Shown piece by piece: positions 30,201 through 39,040 of a stretch of DNA of 64,000 nt; position 1 is the first letter of the stretch; each line of letters opens with the position of its first letter. Made by a program: the position numbers and the translations under genes. Under the pieces are notes generated by a model, which saw nothing but the letters and a program-made list of their open reading frames with translations, searched no databases and was not told the DNA's origin. Origin of the DNA: Trichomonas tenax (lineage: Eukaryota > Parabasalia > Trichomonadida > Trichomonadidae); assembly GCA_023091735.1 (NCBI GenBank), contig JALKBU010000158.1, positions 1 to 64,000 on the forward strand, read 5' to 3'.

Positions 30201-30731
30201 TTCAACGAGGCTTATTTGAGGATTTTCAAGACAGACTCTCCAATGCCTCGCGAAATTCCATTCAAGATCGGCGACTCTGTTACTGTTCTTGTCCACAACG
30301 AGATGGTGAAGATACAGTCTAATAAGAGGCACTTCTCGTTGCCCTATAATTTTGTCCATATCAGAAACCATCGTGACAACTCTGTCTTAATCACAACTCC
30401 TCTTGGATCTATGAAGTTAACATTCAGCGACAAGACATGCGCAGCAAACGAGTTCATCAGAGCAGTCAGCACTCGCGCGCTCCACCAGAGCATTTACATC
30501 CAAGGCGCAAGTGCAATAGAGCCACGCCCAGATAAGATATTCGAAGTCATTGTCGCATATCAGCCGGCATCTTTGAGATATTTGAACTTGAGATTGATGA
30601 ACGTCCAGGCTGCTTCCATCGATGCATGTACTGACAAAGTCAGAGACTACATACAAGACACAGTATCATCACATATTTTATCTATGTCTGTATCTGCGAA
30701 CGAAGTTCCAGATGATTATATTGTAATCTAA
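27222..30731 (+). CDS. Large ankyrin-repeat protein with helical and PH-like C-terminus
   Basis: Protein of 1,169 residues. Ankyrin repeats fill about 15-450 and 525-770 (e.g. GNTVLHYAAM, GVTPLHIAAKIGDMDMLE, GWTPLHYAANHHNKEAI), interrupted by a non-repeat insert at about 450-520. Residues about 790-990 are all-helical and vaguely like a Rho GEF DH domain (Y-x-x-Y-x-x-N-x-x-x-x, then PYIENVNTNFKHFERL), and about 1000-1100 reads like a beta-rich PH fold. That would make it an ankyrin-DH-PH protein, but the DH assignment is weak. The frame is intact from the ATG at 27222. Unlike the many short trichomonad ankyrin proteins, it lacks the DUF3447 start. Confidence 0.8.
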   Translation: MRASLEERLNFESLGAKEIHYLCATDNISRLFEFISSIPKEASQEILLERDYYGNTVLHYAAMTSSYNVADFLLTFLYDDKLQNLDGVTPLHIAAKIGDMDMLEILKKNKVIDKVKSNMGWLPIHYAVFNNQIKAVEFLINEYPMSINAAITKIDTSFSTFHLPKWSYATPLDMAKLRGFDNIVKLLEEHNALSSLHACCATHNLLGLSHYLSTEKFKRQLLNSTAAPFDCTPLHIAASLGDTQICHCLVNSGAKCDMLDSHGFFPLEAAVVSQSRMTVRVILSASNKNAIIGAAFLAASLQNEDILIDLCSEILLTEIDYKKDSLLICAIKNNFQKAAAKLIDLGADINYKNASGATALHIAAALNMVSIVQKIGEKGGINELDNFGRTPLMYAVLSLSREAFAALIQLNADITIVDIFGMPLFPLSISQGFRILSAAPEMYHMRYTIKFKQFLESFQEEEYTCKVTPYGIQENITEHKIKFSIMNNAVFDSLSEPAKILPVLEEVTILHVIVTFTTNTQHLQHALSPARHLTDTPDKRGRNPIHTAALVNNAPCLEFLLRSNANVRATDNEGNNVLHLMNNDVMAPLVTYIYENFSLPTIIQNKQGDLPIHIACRNKAMELLKALCNNSRMAEFLSLKNQTGETAVDCAVKSGAITCMNFLYVCGVQNPLIKAVILRDKVGVNKLLQDGVSIDSADINQMSPLHHAASMGDLQMIKLLLEKNASVSIQSKNGWTPLHYAANHHNKEAIILIASRMKLSSWSSDYQKQAFNECDDQECRKLLFSIWKRNMILGDMADNLHHYGEELNETMKMIQAVVDKAEVYQCYLNYAKNFSNFINRFVTFVRDGTSSSPSLHHALSMLTNLNITPYIENVNTNFKHFERLADPKTKTFDVIRTVFIVFDIFPIFILIWCYIEALQSFLVPQLDNVSLVNKITNKFKTQYTFANDFLNQMRKPILKLISFNPETHGRPYFYARAETSEIFNDITVLFCSHFNEAYLRIFKTDSPMPREIPFKIGDSVTVLVHNEMVKIQSNKRHFSLPYNFVHIRNHRDNSVLITTPLGSMKLTFSDKTCAANEFIRAVSTRALHQSIYIQGASAIEPRPDKIFEVIVAYQPASLRYLNLRLMNVQAASIDACTDKVRDYIQDTVSSHILSMSVSANEVPDDYIVI

Positions 30732-30820
30732 ATCTTTATTTTGAAATATATTTGTTTTCTCAAAAATAATATTGAATTTGATACATTTTATAGTTATAAC
30801 AAATTATTATATAAATAAAA

Positions 30821-32665
30821 TTATGCCTTTGGAGGGCATTTGGAACCCAATGCGAGTAGCAAGTTTGTATTAGAGAACTTGATTCTCCTTGTATCTGCAT
30901 ATCTTGGTTGCAGCTTCTTGAGAGGCTTAGCTTGAGCAATAGCAGAAGTCCTGAAGTTATCGATATCCCAAAGAAGAATATCTCCTTCTTCACCAACTGT
31001 CGCAACAATTGTTCCTTCGATACTGATGGCAATATCTCTAACTGGGCCATTATGTGCCATAACATGGCCGAGTTTGTTGCCTTCCTGGAGGTCCCAAGCA
31101 GTGATAGCACCGGAATCATCACCAGAAAGGAGGATTTTACCATTGCGAGTGAACTGCATACATCTTGGAACATCCATTCTGTGGGCGAGCTGCCTTGTGC
31201 TCATGCCACTCTTTATATCCCAAAGATGGATCGTACAGTCGCTAGAACATGTTGCAAGAAGGAATGCGTTCGGATGGAACTTGACATCAACAATTGGCTT
31301 GTTGTGCTGGTTGAAGAATCTGATTGGTTCGCTGGTTTGAAGATCATACAAAAGAGCAGTGTTGTCTTCGCAACCGATAGCAACTTGGTGGCTGAAAGGA
31401 CTCCAATCTCCGCACCAGTTGACTGAAAGAGGTGTTGCAATGTGAGCGAACAAACCGGAGTTTTCGCAGTTCCAGATCCTGAGGAAGCCGAGACCTCCTG
31501 TCATCAAGAAGCGACTATTTGGCGAGAATTTGGACCAGTAAGCTTTTGGTCCAATGAGATTTCTGTTGAAATATGTTATCGTTGAATTGAATGTGTCACG
31601 GTTCTTTATTGGATAGCGAGGAACCATTGACTGGTTGAGCAACTCGAACGTTTGTGACTGGCGCTCGTTTTGGGCGGTAACATGCTTAAATATTGGAAGA
31701 TCATCGATATCTGTATAAACATTTGTACTGATTAGCTTTGTTATACCTGTTCCTGTGCAAACAGACAACAGAGAACCGTCGTCATTTATATCGTAATTCA
31801 TATCGTGATCAGGGAATGTAAAATACGCGCATGTTGGGAGTTCTGTCTTATTTAGCTTCGCCATGAGCTGTACCTGCTTTGCTGTCGCCAAAATTTGATC
31901 AGGAAGGATCTGCGGAAGCGGGAAAACGGGCGCTGTTCTTTTACTTGTATCATCATCAAAAATGTGCCAAAGGACTTTCTCTTTAACAGATGGATCCAAA
32001 ACTTTATCAAGATGTGCATTAACTAAGTCAATGATGTTATCTTGAACTAATGATAAAGTTGGATCATTTCTTTGCTCGCTTTGTGAATCAACAGGCAGAA
32101 TGAACTCCTGTATCTGGTCTGGAGCGTATTGGATTCTGTCATATGCCACAAAATTGACGACAAGATGCTCTTGAACGATGCTGAGGAACGTAATGAAGTG
32201 GTGGTCTTCCAAAAACGTCGTCAGAGCGTGGAATGTTGTCTTTGTGATCTTTAAACTGAAGCTCGAGCTCGCAATTCTTTGAAGATTCGATGTTGAGTTT
32301 GAATTTGAATTTAAAGCTTTCCTGAGTTTGTTTTGATCGTGATATCTATGGTGGTCGCCCGAATTCATCTCAGAGAACCTCTTAATAATATCAGGATTCA
32401 CGCCTTTCATTTTCATCTTCACGAGGGAGTGAAAATAGAACGCGTAGAGAATACGGTACAGCTCTCTGTACTGTATGGAGTCCGGTGGATAACTTGTAAT
32501 GATCCATTCTTTAACAGCTGCGTAATGTTTCGGTAATTGACTCGCGTCCTCGATTTCTTTCATTTGGTCGATCGCGTCTTTGTAAATGTCCGAGTTGGAG
32601 TTCTGAATAAGCTGCTGACTTGCATGAACATCGTAGCCGTAATCAATGATCTGCTGACTGTTCAT
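30821..32665 (-). CDS. TAF5: Transcription factor TFIID/SAGA subunit TAF5
   Basis: Protein of 614 residues. The N-terminal third matches the TAF5 NTD2 helical domain (YRELYRILYAFYFHSLVKMKMKG followed by IIKRFSE), and the C-terminal 300 residues form a WD40 propeller with IHLWDIKSG, ITAWDLQEG and ILLWDIDN. NTD2 plus WD40 is diagnostic of TAF5, the scaffold of TFIID and SAGA. Start ATG at 32665 (MNSQQ) is chosen over an upstream TTG and is supported by an Inr 12 bases upstream. Notable because trichomonad core promoters are unusual and few TFIID parts have been described for them. Confidence 0.87.
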   Translation of the reverse strand: MNSQQIIDYGYDVHASQQLIQNSNSDIYKDAIDQMKEIEDASQLPKHYAAVKEWIITSYPPDSIQYRELYRILYAFYFHSLVKMKMKGVNPDIIKRFSEMNSGDHHRYHDQNKLRKALNSNSNSTSNLQRIASSSFSLKITKTTFHALTTFLEDHHFITFLSIVQEHLVVNFVAYDRIQYAPDQIQEFILPVDSQSEQRNDPTLSLVQDNIIDLVNAHLDKVLDPSVKEKVLWHIFDDDTSKRTAPVFPLPQILPDQILATAKQVQLMAKLNKTELPTCAYFTFPDHDMNYDINDDGSLLSVCTGTGITKLISTNVYTDIDDLPIFKHVTAQNERQSQTFELLNQSMVPRYPIKNRDTFNSTITYFNRNLIGPKAYWSKFSPNSRFLMTGGLGFLRIWNCENSGLFAHIATPLSVNWCGDWSPFSHQVAIGCEDNTALLYDLQTSEPIRFFNQHNKPIVDVKFHPNAFLLATCSSDCTIHLWDIKSGMSTRQLAHRMDVPRCMQFTRNGKILLSGDDSGAITAWDLQEGNKLGHVMAHNGPVRDIAISIEGTIVATVGEEGDILLWDIDNFRTSAIAQAKPLKKLQPRYADTRRIKFSNTNLLLALGSKCPPKA

Positions 32666-32674
32666 GAAATAAAA

Positions 32675-32679
32675 AGTGA
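32675..32679 (-). promoter_or_regulatory. Inr of TAF5
   Basis: TCACT followed by a T run on the gene strand; predicted start A at 32677, 12 bases upstream of the ATG. A second TCACT lies a few bases further up and a TGACACGTAAA motif at 32694-32704. Confidence 0.7.
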
Positions 32680-32704
32680 CAGTGAAGTGATTATGACACG
32701 TAAA

Positions 32705-33430
32705 CATTAAACACTTTTGTCAAATTCAATTTTCTTAATGAAACATCTTAAAGATTGCTGCTCTGTCTGTGTTGTAAATTCAACATGCGTTTTGAAGAAC
32801 TTGCATATTCTTTTGAATCAAAATTCATTTTGAAAATACACAGGTAGTAATAGCTATGTGAGTAGGTACATTTAGCGATGCACCTATGTGTTCCTAGCAG
32901 CCGGAAAGTGGAATAGACTAAGAGAACTGCGGAATATTTTGGAGTTTTAAAAATTTTGAAATCGATTTTTTCAATATCAATACTTTAATATGTGAATCAC
33001 TACTTACTTTAGAAAACAAAAATTGAATAATTTTAGATATTCATGTTACTTTTGAAACTCTGTAAAGATAATTTCATTGGGCATTCAGGGCTCATTAAAT
33101 GCACGTTTTGCAAAGTGCCAATGTCAAAGAACCTTTATCGAGCACTATATTTTGGGAGGAGCTTTTCTCCGATTAAAAACATTATAACTGGTATGCGGAT
33201 ATCACCATAGGAAAATGAATGTCCATATGCCAGATAAGATCACTATATAGTGCTTGAAACATTGTGGAATTGACAGATGACATTAATGCTATTTTCATAT
33301 ATTAATGGTAGATTTTCGCGCGTTTGAATAATTCAATAGAGGTATGAATATATAGCATGCAATGCAGGACGTACTGATGTTGCGAAAAGTGACATGCACA
33401 CAACCTTAAAACAAAGCATAAAGGCAAGTG
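32705..33430. other. Gene-free AT-rich region
   Basis: No coding region recognised. It contains an isolated AAAAGTGACA (about 33394) and otherwise unremarkable AT-rich DNA leading into the direct repeat at 33431. Confidence 0.35.
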
Positions 33431-33487
33431 CACTTTGTCACATTTTTAAAGGTACCTCTTCAAAAAATATATGATCATTTTTGAAGT
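33431..33487 (+). repeat. Left direct repeat beside integrase remnant
   Basis: 57 bases, roughly 80% identical by eye to 34016-34073 in the same orientation (shared CACTTT-TCACATTTTT and AAAAAATATATG). Confidence 0.6.
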
Positions 33488-33536
33488 ATTCTTTTTGCAT
33501 GTTTTGACTTTAAAACTTTAAACCCAATTACAAAGC

Positions 33537-34015
33537 ATGAACAATCGAAATCGAAGCTGTTTAATGAAATCGAGAGAGTTGTGTGTTGACATTCAGAAAA
33601 TCAAGCCAGGGCGTAAAGCCACAGAAGTAGCTCCAGAAAAAGTTACAAGGATATTAGACGAAGTTACGAAAATGCCTTGGGCATGGCCAAAACGTGAACC
33701 TCAACACTTCAATACTACGCATTTCTTATGCAGACACCGAAAAAGTATCTAAACAATACAACATGGAACAAGAAAAGATATGCCAAAATCTGGAGGGCTA
33801 ACAAGATACGAGGCCCTCCAGAACAATCTTATTTGGGACTGCGATATTCACTTTATCAAAATAAAAGACGATTGTTCACGCTTCGTAACTGGACTTAAAG
33901 TTTTAAAGTCAAAGCATGCAAAAAGAACAGCTGAAGTTGCTGCCAAATTGATCGAAAATTATGGCACTATCTACTGACAGTGGCACTTTTTCATAAAAAA
34001 GTGAGAAACAATTCA
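33537..34015 (+). mobile_element. Decayed rve-type integrase/transposase remnant
   Basis: Frameshifted coding remains. One frame holds a basic helical piece (PGRKATEVAPEKVTRILDEV), another RYAKIWRANKIRG, and a third CDIHFIKIKDDCSRFVTGLKVL, then AKRTAEVAAKLIENYG, which follow the first-Asp strand region of DDE integrases (D-I-H-x-F, IDDxSRF, then a helix). The second Asp block is lost after a stop at 33975. At least two frameshifts. The remnant sits between two imperfect direct repeats. It differs from the Maverick integrase at 39037-40119. Confidence 0.5.
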
Positions 34016-34073
34016 CACTTTTTCACATTTTTCAAAGAACATCTTCGAAAAAATATATGGTCATATTTGAAGG
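34016..34073 (+). repeat. Right direct repeat beside integrase remnant
   Basis: Partner of 33431-33487, same orientation, about 530 bases further on. Confidence 0.6.
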
Positions 34074-35108
34074 CTCATCTCTTGATAGTATATCGGGCAG
34101 GTATGTATCTATCAATCTATGTTACAGCGATTGGGAATTGCCATAGATGCAATTTAATGCATATAATTATTTAATATATTTTGATTTGATTTGCGTGTAA
34201 AGGCATAAATAGTCATTTGTTTCATTGCTTATAATAATATTCGTGCGTATATGGTATTTTATGAATGTTTGGATTAATTTAATAATTTGGGATTTCATAA
34301 AATGTGTGTATTTTTGTGTCTGTATATAAATTCATGTTTATTGTGTGATTGCTATGAGTGTTTGAGTGATTATAGCCTTAGATATATCATATTAAGTGAG
34401 TTATGCGTTGATGAGCGTTTTTCTGGATTCAAGATATATGGGATATGTATAATGATATTTTCTCACGCTGTAATTAAAATGATAGAATGTATTCATATGG
34501 CAATAAATTTATAACAGTGTTATACAATGTGTAATATATGTGTATGCTGATTTCTCTGCTTGTGTAGTTTGATAATCACCTAGAAATCTGACCATGCGCG
34601 AAACGCATCAATGCATGAAATCATTCTCAAAAACTGTCTGCGGAGTTTGTGAGTTATATCAATGCATTATATAATATGTGCTTATCATTATTCTTGTGTG
34701 TATTTAAAAATGTGTTCTGAATGAGATATAATGAATTTCAAAATATTGTGATTTTTTAAGTTTATATGTATAGATAAAATCCTACTATCCTATATATTAT
34801 TGTAATATGTGTTATATGTGTCTATATTTGGTATTGAGGATGGTGTGCTGTTATGATTTAATAAAAAGTGACAGGTTTGATGTGAACAAAGAAGTACTTT
34901 CCCAGAGATGATTATTGCTTATTTTTAACATTTGTTAATGGGGAATATATATAGGTTTGTGTTTTATATATATGTCACACTGTGCTATCCTCTGTAAAGA
35001 ATTCTATAAAAAATATCTCGGTCCAGAATTTGCCGTGTAAAATGTTATTTAGATATTCGAGTGAAAGTTGTTTCTATTGCCACATACACAGTGGAAAGGT
35101 TATTAATA
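34074..35108. other. Gene-free AT-rich region
   Basis: Very AT-rich with many short TATGTGT and ATATAT runs. Small open stretches have low-complexity composition and no promoter. Nothing supported. Confidence 0.35.
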
Positions 35109-36215
35109 TCATGCTTCAACACCAAGTTCAAGAAGAATCTGATATCGATGGAATTCACTCGAAACAACTTTCGCGGATGGAATTTCGAGTTCCTTCAGAA
35201 TGTCGATTGCACAGTCTCGTTCATCTGACCACCATTTGCTGTAGAAACCACAGTAAACATCTCTGAATTCGTTGATGATAAAATGTCTCCAGTTGTGATC
35301 GACCAAACGAGAAACGAAAAGCATCATCATTTTGTGATTCTGCAAACATTTCACTGCGGATTCTTTGTCGCCGTTGAATATAAAGAAGACACTTGCAAGC
35401 ATCAGGTGGTGCTCACGAAGAGCTCTGTATGCACCGATTTTGCATGTTTTCGACTTCAGTCTTCCTGTGGAATAAAGATCGATAGTGTTACTCAGTTTCT
35501 CGTTTTCGTACAAAGAAAAAATCTTCTGAGAAAGAATGTTCTTGTTGACGCATGTGCAGAGAAGAATGAATTTGTTCTTCGATGGCTTCGTGTGAGAAAC
35601 GAAATTAGAAACAACAGATTTCAAAAGTTCGTTGTCGACAATCCAAAGATTAATTATAGATTTCAAAAGCTGTTCAACACTCTTGAATTGCATCAACTTC
35701 GACAAAAGGTTCTAATTGCGTGACAATAAACCGCAAATGCCAAACAAAGAATATGAATGTATTGCATCTGTTTATTCTGCCAAAATATTTCCGAGCAAGC
35801 AATTCATTCTTCGGCTGTCCAAATTCATCCAATCGTTAGGAAGTCGATCGCATTCTTTGAAGAATTCTTTAGGAACATTCGAGTTTTCTCTGTTTCCATG
35901 ATATGTCTGTGCGACAATGTCGCTGTCGCCTCGATCAACAAAATCTGCAACATCGACAATGATTCCGTTTGAAAGTTTGTCCATAGCGTTGAAATATCCG
36001 AGTGTGAAGCATGCCATGAAGACCTTCGGGCTGCTCTTGATAGGCTGAGGAATGTTCGACTCGTGAATATTGACTTTGAACAGAGCGTGATACGTCGAAA
36101 CGAATATTGCGTCATTTGGAATCACAGACAGTGAATACACAGGCGTTGTTCTCAGCGGAGTGACGTTTTGGCCGATTTCTGCACCACAAAAATCTTTTAT
36201 TTCGATTAACCACAA
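35109..36215 (-). pseudogene. Rav1/DmX-like (RAVE complex) pseudogene
   Basis: Read on the minus strand, the region at 35109-35705 carries the C-terminal Rav1/rabconnectin-3 pattern: GAYRALREHHLMLASVFFIF, then GDKESAVKCLQNHKMMMLFV, corresponding to the family's helical block before the end of the protein. The part at 35772-36215 is beta-propeller-like (YSLSVIPNDAIFVSTYHALF). Between them (35705-35772) the frame changes twice and stops occur in all frames. Rav1/DmX proteins exceed 1,000 residues, so the 5' part is missing too. The intact protein regulates V-ATPase assembly; this copy cannot encode it. Confidence 0.6.
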
Positions 36216-36369
36216 AGAAATACAAAAATTTCTCCGTGTTGTATTTCTAAAAAGTATAAAAGAATGAGGAACAAAATAATAAAATTTCTTTTTCCAATAT
36301 ATTTGGAATTAGATTAATGAACAAAATTGAGAAGTCTGCGAAATTAAATGAAAATATTTTTATTCGATA

Positions 36370-37077
36370 TTATGAAATTTGATGAGAAATAACAATGAAG
36401 AAGAAACAATGATCTGAAATAATTTTAATCAGACCGTTAAAGAAACGGCTGCGCCATCTTTCATCTGATGAATCAACAATGTATTCTCCAATGCCAATAG
36501 AGTAACGGATCATTTGGACTTCATTCGGTGAAATTTCTCTGTCAACCCATGACATAGAAAATTCACCTGATGATGAAATTTTTGTTTTGTCATCAATTGG
36601 ATTTTGTTTGACAAAATAACTTCTACCTGAATAATAAGCATAACTCACAGGGGTGACTTTATATGAGTTGTTGAAGTAAAAGTCGACTGTGCGACCGTTA
36701 TTATCCGTCCCACGATAACCACGATAACCGGGCAATCCACTCGCGGGGTGCCAATCACTGCCAATATAAGTATCAAAAGAATTACATATCGAATAATTAA
36801 ATATAGAACTGTTCATGTTCTTAATAGTCATAATAATGTTGATAAAGTTGCACGTTTCGAATTTTTTGCCTTTGAAACTGATTTCTAAACCATTTTCTGA
36901 GTAAACACCGTTTTGGAATTTATTCCATATGTCAATATCTGAACCTGAATTGATTCTAATAGCAACCAATGGCCCAGATTCTTGTTCATTGAAATGAAAT
37001 CTGAATCCGCAGGATAAATGAAAGGCTTTTCCATTTGCGGGGTACGAAATACTCCAAACATTGTCAACATTCGACAT
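36370..37077 (-). CDS. Hypothetical beta-rich protein
   Basis: Protein of 235 residues from the ATG at 37077. It is rich in aromatic residues and Asn/Ser/Gly with alternating hydrophobics, suggesting a beta sandwich (NVWSISYPANGKAFHLSCGF, PGYRGYRGTDNNGRT). There is no signal peptide at the start; the last 15 residues are hydrophobic (CFFFIVISHQIS). I do not recognise the family. It could be a fragment of a larger surface protein. A TTTACATGTCA site is at 37156-37166, about 80 bases upstream. Confidence 0.5.
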   Translation of the reverse strand: MSNVDNVWSISYPANGKAFHLSCGFRFHFNEQESGPLVAIRINSGSDIDIWNKFQNGVYSENGLEISFKGKKFETCNFINIIMTIKNMNSSIFNYSICNSFDTYIGSDWHPASGLPGYRGYRGTDNNGRTVDFYFNNSYKVTPVSYAYYSGRSYFVKQNPIDDKTKISSSGEFSMSWVDREISPNEVQMIRYSIGIGEYIVDSSDERWRSRFFNGLIKIISDHCFFFIVISHQIS

Positions 37078-37522
37078 AAAAATTCAAAGATTCAGTCATA
37101 ATTTGAAGATTTAAAACATTTTCATTTCAAAAAATATTTTTGTTTTTACAAAATATTTACATGTCAGAAACATAATTATAATTATCAATATTCTGCAATT
37201 TCATTATATGTGAAAACAAAATGTATCGTACGGAAATTCTGCCTCCAAAAAGTGTCAGTAAAAGTGATATCTCATGCCATGTAAATACATGAAAATATCA
37301 TGTAAATAATTTACATGTTAATTATTTGCTCGCAAATTGATTTCAGCTAATGCCTACAAATAGGTAATCCCACATAGTTGAGCAGTACATACCTTTCGCA
37401 TTTATTTGAAAAAGAGTTGAAATTTAAATTATTTGGAAATACTGATTCTGTATCCACTACCAGTATATCCTAATATTTTGAAAAAGTCCAGATTCCCAAA
37501 TTATCCACAATTTTGTTTGGCA
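37078..37522. promoter_or_regulatory. Spacer with clustered ATGTAAA motifs
   Basis: Holds an exact TTTACATGTCA (37156-37166) and, around 37279-37320, three more ATGTAAA or TTTACATG half-motifs in both orientations (CCATGTAAA, ATCATGTAAA, TTTACATGTTA). No gene seen. The hairpin cluster starts immediately to the right. Confidence 0.4.
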
Positions 37523-37617
37523 TTTTAGCTCAATTCATAGCACAGTTCCATTCTGTGGGGCAAACCTATCATGGATCAGCCTCACATGATGGAGCTGTAC
37601 TATGATTTGAGCTAAAA
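37523..37617. repeat. Hairpin 1
   Basis: Arms 37523-37561 and 37579-37617, 39 bases each with 6 mismatches by hand alignment and a 17-base loop. A long imperfect stem similar in size to a small-RNA precursor. Confidence 0.7.
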
Positions 37618-37649
37618 AGCAAAATAAAAGTCGATTACAAAGCTCGCCT

Positions 37650-37734
37650 ATTTGTCAATATTATGCACGAAGCATGTATGGAATCTAATATTTCTGTGCA
37701 TTATATACATTCTTCGTGCAAAATATTGACAAAT
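37650..37734. repeat. Hairpin 2
   Basis: Arms 37650-37679 and 37705-37734, 30 bases with 2 mismatches, 25-base loop. Sequence unrelated to hairpin 1. Confidence 0.7.
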
Positions 37735-37769
37735 AAATGATTTGTTAAATATCTACTATATTTGTTCAT

Positions 37770-37866
37770 AAAACATGGATATCTGACTAAACCATGTATA
37801 TGAAACGAACAAGCACATGAACTCAGTTAATGCAATATGTGTGATGAAGTCAGATATCTATATTTT
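37770..37866. repeat. Hairpin 3
   Basis: Arms 37770-37788 and 37848-37866, 19 bases with 2 mismatches around the shared GATATCTGACT; 59-base loop. Weaker than its neighbours. Confidence 0.5.
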
Positions 37867-37913
37867 TTGAAAAATTTAAACAATGTTTCTAAATTAGTGA
37901 AAAGTAAAAATTA

Positions 37914-37980
37914 ATCATGCAGAATGACTCATTGTATATGAGGGAACTGCAGCCATATGGAGTGAGTCATTCTGCATGAT
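37914..37980. repeat. Hairpin 4
   Basis: Arms 37914-37940 and 37954-37980, 27 bases with 3 mismatches; the outer 18 pairs (ATCATGCAGAATGACTCA) are perfect. 13-base loop. Confidence 0.7.
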
Positions 37981-38014
37981 GATCTTGTAAAACATTAAGC
38001 AATTTGGAATTTGT

Positions 38015-38083
38015 CTTGCTGCAATGCTGTTCACAAGAGGTGATCAAGGATACATATACATTTATGAGCAGCATTGCAGCGAG
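38015..38083. repeat. Hairpin 5, overlapping PolB remnant
   Basis: Arms 38015-38033 and 38065-38083, 19 bases with 2 mismatches (GCTGCAATGCTG core), 31-base loop. The right arm lies inside the decayed Maverick DNA polymerase frame. Confidence 0.55.
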
Positions 38084-38390
38084 CATATACGTAGGCAATA
38101 TAAAAAAGAGAAAAATCCTGCACAAGAAGTTCTGAAACTTATTATGAATGCTAGTTACGGTAAATCTATTCAGAAATCCATTAAAACAAGAAATGCCTAT
38201 GTAAATAGTTCCATAGTAGATTATTACTTATATTCATATTGACATCAAGTTGAAGAAACATATAAAATAGAAAATTCTGATATTACATGTTTTAAATTAA
38301 ATAAAGTATTAGATACGCAATTTAAAAGATTTGGCCTACCGAATAGCCTGAACTTCTGCAAAAATTGTGCAACTTAATTTTGACATTTAA
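38024..38390 (+). mobile_element. Maverick protein-primed DNA polymerase B fragment
   Basis: A 72-codon frame followed by a stop and a continuing frame to about 38370. The piece EVLKLIMNASYGKSIQKSIK is the KxxxNSxYGK motif (palm motif B) of family B polymerases as found in Maverick/Polinton elements. The exonuclease domain and the rest of the palm are missing, so this is a small remnant. It marks the left part of the Maverick remnant that continues to about 41100. Confidence 0.65.
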
Positions 38391-38455
38391 TTTGTAAAAA
38401 ACTGCCAGAAAAGTATCAAATCCCGGTGTATCCTAGGGCAACAAAAACTGAGTGA

Positions 38456-39040
38456 TCGGAAATCTATATTATTATTAATGAAGAATTTGATAATTTACTT
38501 GATATTCATGTATTAGTGAATGATAATAAACCCATTCAATTAATGCACTCATTTTTTGAATTCGTCCCTTCGGAGCTCAAGACTGAAAGTCCATATTCAA
38601 ATCATGAATCTGTGTTTATAATTAAATCACCATTTAATGAATACACAAATGACGAAAGAACTATGAACGGTTATTTATACAGTGTCGAGTTCACTTTTGA
38701 GTTCATGAATGATAATTTCAAGAATATTATAAATTACGACGAACATGAACAGAGAACATTAAATGATAAGCCATTCATTTCTAAAAATATATGGGATCGT
38801 CACAGTTGCATATTATACTCAAATTTAGCCCAGTGTGTCGATGAAGATTATTTAGGTCATACTCGAAAATATTCATTAACTCATATAAAGTATTTCAGAC
38901 TGAAGGGATTTAATGACGGGTTTAGGGCCGACTTATACGCCACTGTTGATCATAAAGCACCGGTATATTTACCGTATGATAATAAAGACGCTTTATATAT
39001 TGAATGTATACTTCTTGATTCAACGGAACCATTACTTTAA
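38456..39040 (+). mobile_element. 5'-truncated Maverick ORF
   Basis: An open frame of about 194 codons, with no ATG before the internal MHSFFEF; it begins just after an in-frame stop (38453) and ends at 39040, converging on the integrase with a 4-base overlap. Beta-rich composition. The position beside the integrase suggests a Maverick structural or accessory gene, but I cannot assign it. Because its 5' end is missing I regard it as a remnant. Confidence 0.45.

Noticed and set aside
30760..31440. Several open stretches overlapping TAF5 on both strands
   Set aside because: Shadows of the TAF5 WD40 coding sequence.
34287..34514. 75-codon open stretch
   Set aside because: Composition follows the TATGTGT-rich DNA; no promoter or domain.
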